A stretch of DNA of 64,000 nucleotides, taken from positions 124,001 through 188,000 of the forward strand of contig CAWAQG010000003.1 of assembly GCA_963784135.1 (NCBI GenBank), written 5' to 3'. A model generated the notes under the pieces. It was not told the DNA's origin. It ran no database searches and was given only the letters and a program-made list of their open reading frames with translations. Origin of the DNA: JADFXI01 sp963784135. GTDB taxonomy: Bacteria > Nitrospirota > Thermodesulfovibrionia > Thermodesulfovibrionales > Dissulfurispiraceae. How positions within the stretch are numbered: position 1 is the stretch's first letter; every line of letters begins with the position of its first letter. The translations under genes were made by a program, and so were the position numbers. Below are positions 33,912 through 42,243 of this stretch, in pieces.

Positions 33912-34370
33912 TTACAGCCCACCGAAAATCGCCGGTTCTTTCTTGACCAAAAAGATGGAACACGGCATTCTCCTGATAAGCTCTTCATTGCTAATGCCGA
34001 AAAGGAAATGTTCCATGCGGCCCTCCTCATGTGCGAGCATTACCAGGAGGTCGATATTTTCTTCTTTGATGACGTGCAAGATTACCTCGGTGGGGTCACC
34101 CTCCCTGATTACCTCTTTTATTTCCATGCCTTTCTCTCTCTCCGTATTGATGGCCGCATCGATGTCTTCCTTGCTTTTCTGAAGCAGCAATGGATAGTTT
34201 TGTACGAGAGGCGGCAGGTTCCATCCCTCAAGCCCAAAAGGATTATGAACTACATGAATGACATAGAGTGAGGCGCCGTACTTTTTCGACAGCGAGATGC
34301 CGTAATGTACGGCCAGCCTGCAGTAAGTGGTCTTTCTGCTCACAACGAGAATTCGGTTGATGTCCTCCAT
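33912..34370 (-). CDS. Universal stress protein (UspA family)
   Basis: A 152-residue UspA-fold protein beginning ILVVSRKTTYCRLAVHYGIS, with the alpha/beta core visible through VIHVVHNPFGLEG, LHVIKEENIDLLVMLAHEEG and PCSIFLVKKEP. The usual ATP-binding G-2x-G-9x-G-S/T signature is not clear (HEEGRMEHFLFGISNEEL), so it may belong to the non-ATP-binding branch. USP members are cytoplasmic dimers induced by starvation or oxidant stress. It lies beside Hsp20 on the same strand. Confidence 0.8.
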   Translation of the reverse strand: MEDINRILVVSRKTTYCRLAVHYGISLSKKYGASLYVIHVVHNPFGLEGWNLPPLVQNYPLLLQKSKEDIDAAINTEREKGMEIKEVIREGDPTEVILHVIKEENIDLLVMLAHEEGRMEHFLFGISNEELIRRMPCSIFLVKKEPAIFGGL

Positions 34371-34570
34371 ATAGCTACCTCCTTCATTTCAACCTGCTTC
34401 GCCGGGGTTGTGAATTAACTCTACCTTAAAAATTTCATTACCCCACAGCCAGGGGATACCAGGAAAGCCAAGGCAACCTGTTCAATTTTGTTCTTCTCTT
34501 TAGTCTTCAGCAGTAACCCAGCATCTATGGTCTTTGTTTTGTGTGGTGGGAAGGCGTCTATAGAATCTTA

Positions 34571-35059
34571 TTATTCGATAATCAGTTTTTTCTCCTTGCG
34601 CTTTGCCTCTTCTGTCTTGGGTATCCTGACCTCCAAAATACCGTTTCTAAACTGCGCCCTCGCCATATCGGTCTTTACTGCAGCAGGCAATGTGCAGATA
34701 CGGGAAAAAGTGCCGAGAGATCGCTCCAGCTTGTAATAATCCTTCTTTTCGACCTTTTCCTCCTTCCTTTTTTCCCCGGCAATGGTTATAGTGTTTTCCG
34801 TGAGCTTCACGTCGATATCCTTTTTTTCCATGCCGGGAAGTTCCGCCTTCACTATTACCTCTCCTCCTTCCTCAAAAATATCCACTGTCGGGGTCGGCTC
34901 CGTGATCTCCGGCAACCACGGTCTTGGGATCCAAGGCGGAACCAACAAGGAAAGCGGGCTTTTCAATAGTTCCCCAAACCTTCTCTCCATCTCATGAAAG
35001 GGAAAGAGTGAGCTTGCCGGTTCGGCCTTCACCAATTCCCTTGTTTTCTTCTTTGCCAT
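34571..35059 (-). CDS. Small heat shock protein, Hsp20/alpha-crystallin family
   Basis: A 162-residue chaperone with a central alpha-crystallin domain (VDIFEEGGEVIVKAELPG, KDIDVKLTENTITIAGEKR) and the conserved FRNGILEVRIPK near its end. It should form oligomers that hold denatured proteins. The variable N-terminus includes LFPFHEMERRFGELL, typical of class A. It lies on the minus strand just before the N-ATPase operon starts in the other direction. Confidence 0.9.
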   Translation of the reverse strand: MAKKKTRELVKAEPASSLFPFHEMERRFGELLKSPLSLLVPPWIPRPWLPEITEPTPTVDIFEEGGEVIVKAELPGMEKKDIDVKLTENTITIAGEKRKEEKVEKKDYYKLERSLGTFSRICTLPAAVKTDMARAQFRNGILEVRIPKTEEAKRKEKKLIIE

Positions 35060-35330
35060 AATACACCTCCAATGTTAGGTTACAATTACCATTCTCCCTG
35101 TTTACAGCTTAATCTAAATTACGAAAAAGTCAAGTGAATCAATCGTGGGTGTCAATCATGATGTAAAGATTGACTATGACGAAAGCAGGCTTCTCTTTAC
35201 CTTTCGACCCATACTGTCGTCTCATACAATGTTATATGGAAAAGCAGTATTTTTGCTTAGATGGCATCGTGTTCGTTTGCCTATCCCGAAGGAACGAGTA
35301 ATCAAGCATCTAAGGTGATATAATTTTTTT

Positions 35331-36695
35331 ATGGAAGGCGTGGTTACTGCAATACATGGGGATGTATTAGAAATTGAGTTCAGTGGGGGACTCCCCAACA
35401 TCAATGACTTTCTCATGGTGAAGAGACTGGACGGAACTAGTCTTGTCCTGGAGGTGCATGACCATGTGAGCCGCTCGACGGCAAAGGCAATCGCCCTCGG
35501 ATTCACTCAGGGACTTAAGAGAGGCATGGAAGTAACACATTCCGGAGGTCCCATTGTTGTCCCCGCCGGCACGGAGTGCCTTGGCAGAGTCTTCGACATT
35601 TTCGGAGGCCCTATTGACGACAAGCCGCTTATTGGGGATTATTCCCTGAGACCTATACACAGAAGGCCCCCCTCTCTCGAAGAACAGGTACAGGCGGCAG
35701 GCATCCTCGAGACCGGCATAAAGATAATAGACCTTCTTTCCCCATTTCCGAGAGGCGGGAAGATAGGGCTCTTCGGGGGGGCCGGGGTGGGCAAGACGGT
35801 GCTGCTTATGGAGTTCATTTACAAGATAGCCAAGCTCTATTCCGGCATATCCGTATTCTGCGGGGTCGGCGAAAGGATGAGGGAGGGGCATGAACTCTGG
35901 CGTGAGATGGAGAAGAAGGGCATACTGGATAACGCTGTCATTGTTATGGGCCAGATGTATGAGGCCCCCGGCATAAGGTTCAGGGCACCGTTGTCCGCAA
36001 TCTCAATGGCGGAATTCTTCAGGGACAATATGGGGAAGGACGTGCTCTTTCTCATGGACAACATCTACAGGTTTGTCCAGGCCGGCAACGAGGTTTCGGT
36101 CCTTCTGGGAAGGCTCTCCTCGCGGGTTGGGTATCAGCCGACACTATCGTCCGAGATCGCGGAGGTCGAGGATAGGCTTGTCTCAACAAAGAAAGGCTAC
36201 CTTACTTCCGTCCAGGCCATCTATGTGCCTGCCGACGATATTACCGATCCCGCATGCACCGGGGTCTTCCCCCATCTCGACACGACAATAGTGCTTTCGC
36301 GCGAGATAGCGGCAAAAGGCCTATATCCTGCCATAGACCCCCTGCTCTCCACCTCGAAGTTCCTAAGCCCAGAGGATGTAGGCCAAAGGCATTACGAAAT
36401 CGCAGTGGAGGTAAGGGAGCACCTTTCAAGATATAGGGAGCTTCAGGACATTATCGCCATGCTCGGCATAGAGGAGCTTTCCGCAGCAGACAGGCGGATT
36501 GTCAAGAGGGCGCGCAGGCTGGAGCGGTTCCTCACTCAGCCGTTTTTCGAGACTGAGGAGTTCACTGGCAGGAAAGGCAGGAACGTGCCCCTTGCCAAGA
36601 CCCTCGAAGGCTGCGAAAAGATAATATCCGGAGGGGCGGACGGCATGCCGGAAGAGGCACTTTTCATGATTGGAGAAATTGGAGAAACGGCATGA
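35331..36695 (+). CDS. atpD: N-type F-ATPase beta subunit
   Basis: A 454-residue catalytic beta subunit. Walker A is GLFGGAGVGKTVLLM (about residue 140), followed by GVGERMREGHELW and Walker B in DVLFLMDNIYRF. It carries the ATP-hydrolysing or synthesising site. This is the first gene of atpD-C-Q-B-E-F-A-G, the order of N-ATPases, which lack a separate delta subunit and usually coexist with a housekeeping F-ATPase. The next gene overlaps by ATGA. Such operons are often spread by transfer and many are Na+-translocating. Confidence 0.92.
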   Translation: MEGVVTAIHGDVLEIEFSGGLPNINDFLMVKRLDGTSLVLEVHDHVSRSTAKAIALGFTQGLKRGMEVTHSGGPIVVPAGTECLGRVFDIFGGPIDDKPLIGDYSLRPIHRRPPSLEEQVQAAGILETGIKIIDLLSPFPRGGKIGLFGGAGVGKTVLLMEFIYKIAKLYSGISVFCGVGERMREGHELWREMEKKGILDNAVIVMGQMYEAPGIRFRAPLSAISMAEFFRDNMGKDVLFLMDNIYRFVQAGNEVSVLLGRLSSRVGYQPTLSSEIAEVEDRLVSTKKGYLTSVQAIYVPADDITDPACTGVFPHLDTTIVLSREIAAKGLYPAIDPLLSTSKFLSPEDVGQRHYEIAVEVREHLSRYRELQDIIAMLGIEELSAADRRIVKRARRLERFLTQPFFETEEFTGRKGRNVPLAKTLEGCEKIISGGADGMPEEALFMIGEIGETA

Positions 36696-37096
36696 ACAAT
36701 TCCTGCTTTAGGGTCAATATCGTCACCCCGTCGAAAAAGTTCTACAGGGACATTGTAAGCATAAGGCTGAAGGATGAAACAGGTTTCTTCGGCGTCATGA
36801 AGGGACATGCCGACTTCCTGACAGTTCTCGTCCCTTCGCTGGGATACTACACTGACCAGAACGGCAGGGAGGTCTTTCTTGCCGTGGATGTAGGAGTCTT
36901 CGGCATACGCGGAGGCACGGCAACCCTTGCATCAAGGGAGGTCTTCGAAAACGAAGATGCCAAGATGCTGTCTGAGATTATCGAAACCACCATGTCCAAG
37001 AGGCGCGCGGCTGAGGCGGCCTTTTTCAGCATGATAGAGGGGATAGAGCAGACCTTTATCGAGAAGAGCCTTGAGATCATGAGGATCAAGATGTGA
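36692..37096 (+). CDS. atpC: N-ATPase epsilon subunit
   Basis: A 134-residue epsilon subunit with the N-terminal beta-sandwich (FRVNIVTPSKKFYRDIVSIR, FFGVMKGHADFLTVL) and a C-terminal helical hairpin. In N-ATPases epsilon follows beta, whereas in ordinary F-ATPases it is last. It binds gamma and can inhibit ATP hydrolysis. It overlaps atpD by ATGA and the next gene by GTGA. Confidence 0.88.
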   Translation: MNNSCFRVNIVTPSKKFYRDIVSIRLKDETGFFGVMKGHADFLTVLVPSLGYYTDQNGREVFLAVDVGVFGIRGGTATLASREVFENEDAKMLSEIIETTMSKRRAAEAAFFSMIEGIEQTFIEKSLEIMRIKM

Positions 37097-37368
37097 AGGA
37101 GGACAACGGCTTTTCAAGGCGCATAGCAAAATCGGCCCAGGACCTTGCGAAGGGACGGAATGAGAGGGGCAGGTTCTGGCATTACGCTTCTGTCGTAGGC
37201 ATGGGAGGGTGGCTCTTTGTTATCCCGGTTGTGGCCGGGGCCTATCTCGGCAGATACATGGACGCCACTTTTAAGGCACATATCTCCTGGACGATCACCT
37301 TTATCATCCTTGGCATAGTGGCGGGCATGTATAACGTATGGTATTTCCTCATAAGGAAAATGAAATGA
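37093..37368 (+). CDS. atpQ: N-ATPase AtpQ (AtpZ-like membrane subunit)
   Basis: A 91-residue protein with two transmembrane helices (GMGGWLFVIPVVAGAYLG and ISWTITFIILGIVAGMYNVW) and basic ends. It matches the AtpZ/ATPase_gene1 family called AtpQ in N-ATPase operons, thought to help c-ring assembly or ion supply. The start is a GTG overlapping atpC. In typical N-ATPase operons atpR follows between Q and B; here atpB starts directly at an ATGA overlap, so atpR is absent. Confidence 0.8.
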   Translation: MKEDNGFSRRIAKSAQDLAKGRNERGRFWHYASVVGMGGWLFVIPVVAGAYLGRYMDATFKAHISWTITFIILGIVAGMYNVWYFLIRKMK

Positions 37369-38027
37369 GAAAGCTCGGTTTCGCCCCTGAAACAATATTC
37401 TCCTTAGGCCCTGTGCGGGTTACTGACACGGTTATTACCACCTGGTTTGTTATGGCCCTTGTCATATCAACATCCTATATCCTGACGAGAAAGCTCTCGA
37501 CTAAGCCGACCGTTTTACAGGAGGCGCTGGAGGCTGTATTGGAGACCGTTGAAAATACCGTGAAGGACGTCCTGCCGATTGACCCTCAGCCGGTAATCCC
37601 CATCTTGGGGACCCTCTGGATATTCATTGGTTTTTCCAACCTGATCGGCCTGATGCCTGGGCTTAGGACACCCACGGCGGACCTGAACACGACCCTTTCC
37701 TTTGCCGCAATCTCCTTTTCCCTGACCCATATCTTCGGGATAAAGACACAGGGTCTCAAGGGGTATCTGACGCACTATATGGAACCGACATGGCTGCTGC
37801 TGCCGTTCCATCTTATAGCCGAGGTGACCAGGACCGTTGCCCTGGCTGTAAGGCTTTTCGGCAATATGCTGAGCGGCGACATGATAGCCCTTATCCTCCT
37901 GGGCATGGTCGGCTTCCTGGTCCCCATCCCTTTTGACTTGCTCCATATAGTCATCGGCCTGATTCAGGCTTATATATTCGGCGTCCTGACCCTCGTTTTC
38001 ATGGCGGGGGGAATAAGACCAAGGTAG
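37365..38027 (+). CDS. atpB: N-ATPase a subunit
   Basis: I use the ATG at 37365, overlapping the atpQ stop (ATGA); this gives 220 residues. The protein has five or six membrane helices. The essential arginine is in EVTRTVALAVRLFGNMLSGD (about residue 161), which faces the c-ring carboxylate. The C-terminal helix LIQAYIFGVLTLVFMAGGI completes the ion half-channel region. The a subunit conducts H+ or Na+ through the membrane. Confidence 0.9.
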   Translation: MRKLGFAPETIFSLGPVRVTDTVITTWFVMALVISTSYILTRKLSTKPTVLQEALEAVLETVENTVKDVLPIDPQPVIPILGTLWIFIGFSNLIGLMPGLRTPTADLNTTLSFAAISFSLTHIFGIKTQGLKGYLTHYMEPTWLLLPFHLIAEVTRTVALAVRLFGNMLSGDMIALILLGMVGFLVPIPFDLLHIVIGLIQAYIFGVLTLVFMAGGIRPR

Positions 38028-38043
38028 TAAAAGGAGGCTATAA

Positions 38044-38310
38044 ATGAATTCCATGACGCTTATTGTCACTGTCTCAATCATTGCTGCGGGACTTTCCATA
38101 GCAGCAGGCGGCTACGGCCCTGCGCGGGCCCTCGGCGAGGCGCTAACAAAGGCCCTCGACGCAATTGCGCGCCAGCCCGAGGCTTCGGCACAGATAATGA
38201 GAACCCTTTTCGTTGGAATGGCAATGATAGAGTCCATAGCAATATACGCCTTTGTTATCGCGCTTATAATCCTCTTCGCCAACCCGCTTATAGGATACAT
38301 CGTAAAATGA
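38044..38310 (+). CDS. atpE: N-ATPase c subunit (rotor ring)
   Basis: An 88-residue hairpin of two membrane helices with the loop ARQPEA. The ion-carrying Glu is in MIESIAIYAFVIALIILFAN: ES...Y keeps three positions of the Na+-binding signature (Glu, Ser, Tyr). In helix 1, where Na+-type rings have a Gln or N-ATPases often a Glu, the aligned residue is Leu (GPARALGEALTKALDA), with a Glu two positions later. So the coupling ion is not settled by sequence. It overlaps atpF by ATGA. Confidence 0.9.
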   Translation: MNSMTLIVTVSIIAAGLSIAAGGYGPARALGEALTKALDAIARQPEASAQIMRTLFVGMAMIESIAIYAFVIALIILFANPLIGYIVK

Positions 38311-39047
38311 AATTCGATTTCTGGACATTCTTCTTTCAGATAATAAATTTCACGGTTCTCCTGTTTATCCTGAGAAGGCTGCTCTTCAAGCCCGTGCGCG
38401 AGATCATGGAAAAGCGGAGGGGCTTCATAGCCGCGAGGATCGAAGAGGCGGAAAAGGCGAAACGCGAGGCCGAGGCCCTCAGGGCAGAGAGGACGAAGGA
38501 ACTGGAAGAGCTGAAGGAAGCCAGGACTTCTATGCTGGAGGAAATGGAAAAAGATACGGCGGCTGAGAGGAAGAGCCTGCTTGCTCAAGCGGAGGCAGAG
38601 GCGCTGAAGCTAATCGAAAAGGAGAAGGCGCTCTTCGCTTCCGAAAAAAAAAGGTTCGCCGCTGAATTGAAGGACCTGTCAATAGAAACGGTTTTATCGT
38701 TCTCGGGAAACCTCTTAAGGGACATCTCCGATGAAGAACTCCATAAGGCGGTTTTACGCAGGCTTATGGATGACCTCGAACGCATCGCCTCCGTGATAAA
38801 AGAAACGGAAAGGAAGGATGAGACCCTTGCAATCGAGATGGTGACGGCTTATCCACTGGAGGAAGCTATGATAGCAAAGGTGAGGGAAACACTGGAAGCC
38901 CTTGTCTCAAAAAAGGTGTCTCTCACCACGACAATAGATAAGACCATAATAGCCGGCGCTGTGCTAAGGGCCTGCGGCATGGTCTTCGACTCGTCGCTTC
39001 TGGGTCGGATAAACATACTGAAGATGAACCTTAGGGAAAAGGTCTGA
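38307..39047 (+). CDS. atpF: N-ATPase b subunit, long form
   Basis: A 246-residue b subunit. One N-terminal membrane helix (TFFFQIINFTVLLFILRRLL) is followed by a long charged coiled coil (residues 35-150) and a C-terminal part (DETLAIEMVTAYPLEEAMIA, TLEALVSKKVSLTTTIDKT) that resembles the delta/OSCP C-terminus. Extended AtpF subunits of this kind replace the missing delta subunit in N-ATPases. It serves as the peripheral stalk. atpA follows after a 1-bp gap. Confidence 0.85.
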   Translation: MKFDFWTFFFQIINFTVLLFILRRLLFKPVREIMEKRRGFIAARIEEAEKAKREAEALRAERTKELEELKEARTSMLEEMEKDTAAERKSLLAQAEAEALKLIEKEKALFASEKKRFAAELKDLSIETVLSFSGNLLRDISDEELHKAVLRRLMDDLERIASVIKETERKDETLAIEMVTAYPLEEAMIAKVRETLEALVSKKVSLTTTIDKTIIAGAVLRACGMVFDSSLLGRINILKMNLREKV

Positions 39048-39048
39048 T

Positions 39049-40554
39049 ATGGAACAGGAACTTGCCGCATGTTTCGCCAAAATAAACGAGGCGGTGAGCA
39101 ACATCGGGTTTGCTATAGCCGTGTCCGAAGAGGGGAAGGTCCTCTCCGTCGGGGATGGTATCGTGCGTATATCCGGTCTGAGGGACGCAAAATTATATGA
39201 GCTTATTGAACTGGGGAGCGGCGACAATGGCATAGTATTCGATATCTCGGCGGACAGCATTGGAGTAGTGCTCCTTTCCTACGGTGACAATATACGGGCA
39301 GGGGAGAAGGCCTTTAAGACGGAACTAATTGCGGAGATAGGCGTGGGAGAAGGGCTTCTCGGACGGGTGGTTGACTCCATGGGGAACCCCATTGACGGCG
39401 GTCCGGCCCTCGAATATGCCGCGAGATATCCTATCGAAAGGGCCGCTCCCTCTTTGATACAGAGGGATTTTGTGACAGCCCCCCTTTATACCGGACAGAA
39501 GGTCATAGACTCAATGTTGTCTATCGGAAGGGGGCAGAGGGAGTTGATTATCGGAGACCCATCGACCGGCAAGACGGCCATTGCCGTGGATACAATCATC
39601 AACCAGAGGGATTCGGATGTTATCTGCGTTTATACGGCCATCGGACAGAAGAAGGCGCGCATTATCAGATTGATGGAGGAGGTCAGGAAATACGGCGACT
39701 TTTCGAGGACCGTATTCGTGGTTGCCGACTCCTCCGAATCCATAGGCCTGCAATATATTGCGCCCTATAGCGCGACAGCGGTTGCCGAGTATTTTCTCCA
39801 CAAGGGGCGTGACGTCCTCATAGTCTATGATGATCTCACAAAGCACGCAGAGGCCTACCGCTCGCTCAGCCTCCTGCTTAAGAGGCCGCCGGGCAGGGAG
39901 GCGTATCCGGGCGATATATTTTTTATCCATTCGAGGCTGCTGGAGAGGTCGGCAAAACTCAACCAAAAATACGGGGGCGGGTCCATTACAGCGCTGCCCA
40001 TTGTGGAGACGCAGCAGGGCAGGATATCGTCATATATACCCACCAATCTTATATCTATTACCGACGGACAGATTTATCTCGATACAAACCTTGCGGCCAA
40101 GGGTTACCGGCCCGCGGTTGACGTGGCCCGGTCGGTGTCCAGGATAGGGGGCAAAGCGCAGGTGGAAGCGATGAGGGACGCGGCAGTCAGGCTTAAGATA
40201 GACTATTCCCGTTTTATGGAGGTTGAGATATTTACAAAGTTCGGGGCACATGTTGAGGAAGAAACCGCAAAGCTCATAAGGCGCGGGGAGCGCATGCGCG
40301 AGATGCTCAAACAGCCGCGTTTCCATCCCATATCCATAGAAGATCAGGTCTTGGGCCTTATGGTACTGGAGACCGGGATACTGGACGGAACCGAGACTGG
40401 TCGTATTGAAAAGGTTTGCGGGGATATCCTTAAGAAGGTAAGGCAGGCATTCCCCGAGATTGTATACCGTTTGAAAAGCGATGGTAGGATCAGCGATAAG
40501 GAATCAAAAACACTGAAGGAATATATAATTAAGGTCAGCGGTCAGACTTGTTAA
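39049..40554 (+). CDS. atpA: N-ATPase alpha subunit
   Basis: A 501-residue alpha subunit with a modified P-loop GDPSTGKTAIAVDTI (about residue 170; GDRQTGKT in common alpha subunits), VVADSSESIGLQYIAPY and ISSYIPTNLISITDGQIYLD. It binds ATP without catalysis and forms the alpha3beta3 hexamer with AtpD. Its end overlaps the TTG start of atpG by 7 bp. Confidence 0.93.
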   Translation: MEQELAACFAKINEAVSNIGFAIAVSEEGKVLSVGDGIVRISGLRDAKLYELIELGSGDNGIVFDISADSIGVVLLSYGDNIRAGEKAFKTELIAEIGVGEGLLGRVVDSMGNPIDGGPALEYAARYPIERAAPSLIQRDFVTAPLYTGQKVIDSMLSIGRGQRELIIGDPSTGKTAIAVDTIINQRDSDVICVYTAIGQKKARIIRLMEEVRKYGDFSRTVFVVADSSESIGLQYIAPYSATAVAEYFLHKGRDVLIVYDDLTKHAEAYRSLSLLLKRPPGREAYPGDIFFIHSRLLERSAKLNQKYGGGSITALPIVETQQGRISSYIPTNLISITDGQIYLDTNLAAKGYRPAVDVARSVSRIGGKAQVEAMRDAAVRLKIDYSRFMEVEIFTKFGAHVEEETAKLIRRGERMREMLKQPRFHPISIEDQVLGLMVLETGILDGTETGRIEKVCGDILKKVRQAFPEIVYRLKSDGRISDKESKTLKEYIIKVSGQTC

Positions 40555-41393
40555 CCTCAACCGACATAGAGAAAAAAATAGCGACGTTCCATACTATGGA
40601 GGATATAGTCGGCGCCATGAAGGCATATGCCGGAGTCGCGCTCAGGAAGACGGATGAGTTCGTCCCGAACATAAGGGAATACGAAGAACACCTGCTCCGG
40701 GCGTTGTCCGATCTCATGATTAATTATCCACACATCTCTTTTGATGGGAAGGGAGGCGGCAAGAGGATAGTGCTGGCCTTCGGAGCCTCACAGGGACTGT
40801 GCGGGCCCTTCAATGAAAAACTTGCCAGCGTTGTTAAAGAGACCGTCAACCGTGATGATTCCCTTTTTGTAATCGGCGGCAGATTGAGGTCGCTCCTGGA
40901 TGCGGCAGGCATATCTTATGAGGGGTCCTTGGATTCGGCGGTGAGCGTGGACGGCATACAGGAGGCCCTGAAGAAAACAGTTCTGACGATAACCGAAATA
41001 TACGGCAAAAAGGAATACTACAACCTGACGTTCATTTTTACTGTCATTTCTAAAAATAGGGCGCTCATCCTGACCCAACAGGCGCTGCCTCCAGACATGG
41101 AGATATTGCGCGGCCTTAAACCAGCAAATGTTTCTCCGCTAACATATTCCGAACCCGATGCCGTTTTCGGCAAGGTACTGGAAGAGTTCTTGTGGATAAG
41201 TCTTTACAGGTGTTATACAGAGTCCATGAGGAGCGAGAACTGGTACCGCCTGAGGAGCATGGAGGGGGCGTCCGAAAACCTCAAAAAACGCATATTCCTC
41301 CTCGAATCTCAACAAAATTATATACGGCAGGAAGAGATCACCGAGGAAATGCATGAGATATTAGGAGGCGGGATGTTCTTTGAAAAACTGTAG
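40548..41393 (+). CDS. atpG: N-ATPase gamma subunit
   Basis: A 281-residue gamma subunit, the rotor shaft. The N-terminal helix contains IATFHTMEDIVGAMKAYAGV (relatives: xTxAMxMVAAAK), the middle has FGASQGLCGPFNEKL, and the C-terminus has SMEGASENLKKRIFLL. The start is TTG at 40548, overlapping atpA. The conserved SDRGLCG motif is altered to GASQGLCG. It is the last gene of the N-ATPase operon, with no delta gene after it. Confidence 0.88.
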   Translation: MLTSTDIEKKIATFHTMEDIVGAMKAYAGVALRKTDEFVPNIREYEEHLLRALSDLMINYPHISFDGKGGGKRIVLAFGASQGLCGPFNEKLASVVKETVNRDDSLFVIGGRLRSLLDAAGISYEGSLDSAVSVDGIQEALKKTVLTITEIYGKKEYYNLTFIFTVISKNRALILTQQALPPDMEILRGLKPANVSPLTYSEPDAVFGKVLEEFLWISLYRCYTESMRSENWYRLRSMEGASENLKKRIFLLESQQNYIRQEEITEEMHEILGGGMFFEKL

Positions 41394-41560
41394 TCACTTA
41401 TTATATATTTCATCTGTGAACTGAACATCCAAATGTGCTGTTTCCGCTATATGCGCTGCCATTATCTGCTGGTTAGGCGCGACCAGATTTCCCAGGATAC
41501 CAAGCACCCTCGACGCAAGAGGGTACTGAGGCAATCATCGCTGGAATAGTCGCTCTGGGG

Positions 41561-42139
41561 TCACCAGTAGCGTACCCTTCCCACATCCACATGGACAAAG
41601 TCAGATGAGGGATAATATCCCACGCCTCCCCTCCGAAGGTCGACGGCAGCACGCTGCAAGGTCTTCAGTTCGTAACCCGGGAGCCGTATATCGATCGCCT
41701 TTCCTTGGATGTGCAGGCTGTTCTTTGCAACTCCTTTGCTTATGATGCTCAGAAGTGAGTTCGTTGCAGGAGAGCGATAGCCCGAAATAACATGGAAGGG
41801 GGTGGTGCTTTCCAGTCTCTGATGAAGAGCAAAAAGAAGGTCTAATAGATCGGTATCGATCTCCTTCACCTCTTCTGTGCGGTAGTCACGCAATATGTAG
41901 TTTATGTCGGCAAGTGCTTGAGGCGAATAAGTGCCTTCGTTCCAGTAAAGGGTTTTCATACTCTCGCCTGTGTGGGTGTTATGAAAGGAAAGCGTTCTTT
42001 CCGGAGATAAGACTCTCGCCACAGCCCCTGCCGCCTTGGAGGGTAAAAGAAATGCAGCTGTCGTTACCAGCCCTGCCGTGAGAAAATCTCTGCGGTTTAT
42101 CCTGTTGTTAAGACTGTATCTACGGCCTCCAAAATCCAT
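41561..42139 (-). CDS. DUF882 (YcbK/peptidase M15-like) protein with Tat signal
   Basis: I choose the ATG at 42139 (MDFGGRRYSLNNRINRRDFL), which has AGAAGAG upstream; the frame opens earlier with a GTG overlapping the transpeptidase stop. Residues 16-40 form a twin-arginine signal (NRRDFLTAGLVTTAAFLLP). The M15-like zinc site is visible in VISGYRSPATNSLL, NSLHIQGKAIDIRLPG (HxxxxAxD) and FVHVDVGRVRYW. It likely cleaves or binds peptidoglycan in the periplasm. ycbB and ycbK are neighbours in Escherichia coli too. Confidence 0.88.
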   Translation of the reverse strand: MDFGGRRYSLNNRINRRDFLTAGLVTTAAFLLPSKAAGAVARVLSPERTLSFHNTHTGESMKTLYWNEGTYSPQALADINYILRDYRTEEVKEIDTDLLDLLFALHQRLESTTPFHVISGYRSPATNSLLSIISKGVAKNSLHIQGKAIDIRLPGYELKTLQRAAVDLRRGGVGYYPSSDFVHVDVGRVRYW

Positions 42140-42243
42140 CTCTTCTGTTATAACCAAAATCCAATGAAAATCGCAAACATCAACATCGTTGAAAGAAAAG
42201 GAGCGATGCAGTGTAGAGAGCGTTGGGGCAAAATTATTGACCG

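Noticed and set aside
35222..35506. Minus-strand frame over the atpD start
   Set aside because: Antisense shadow of atpD with no family resemblance.
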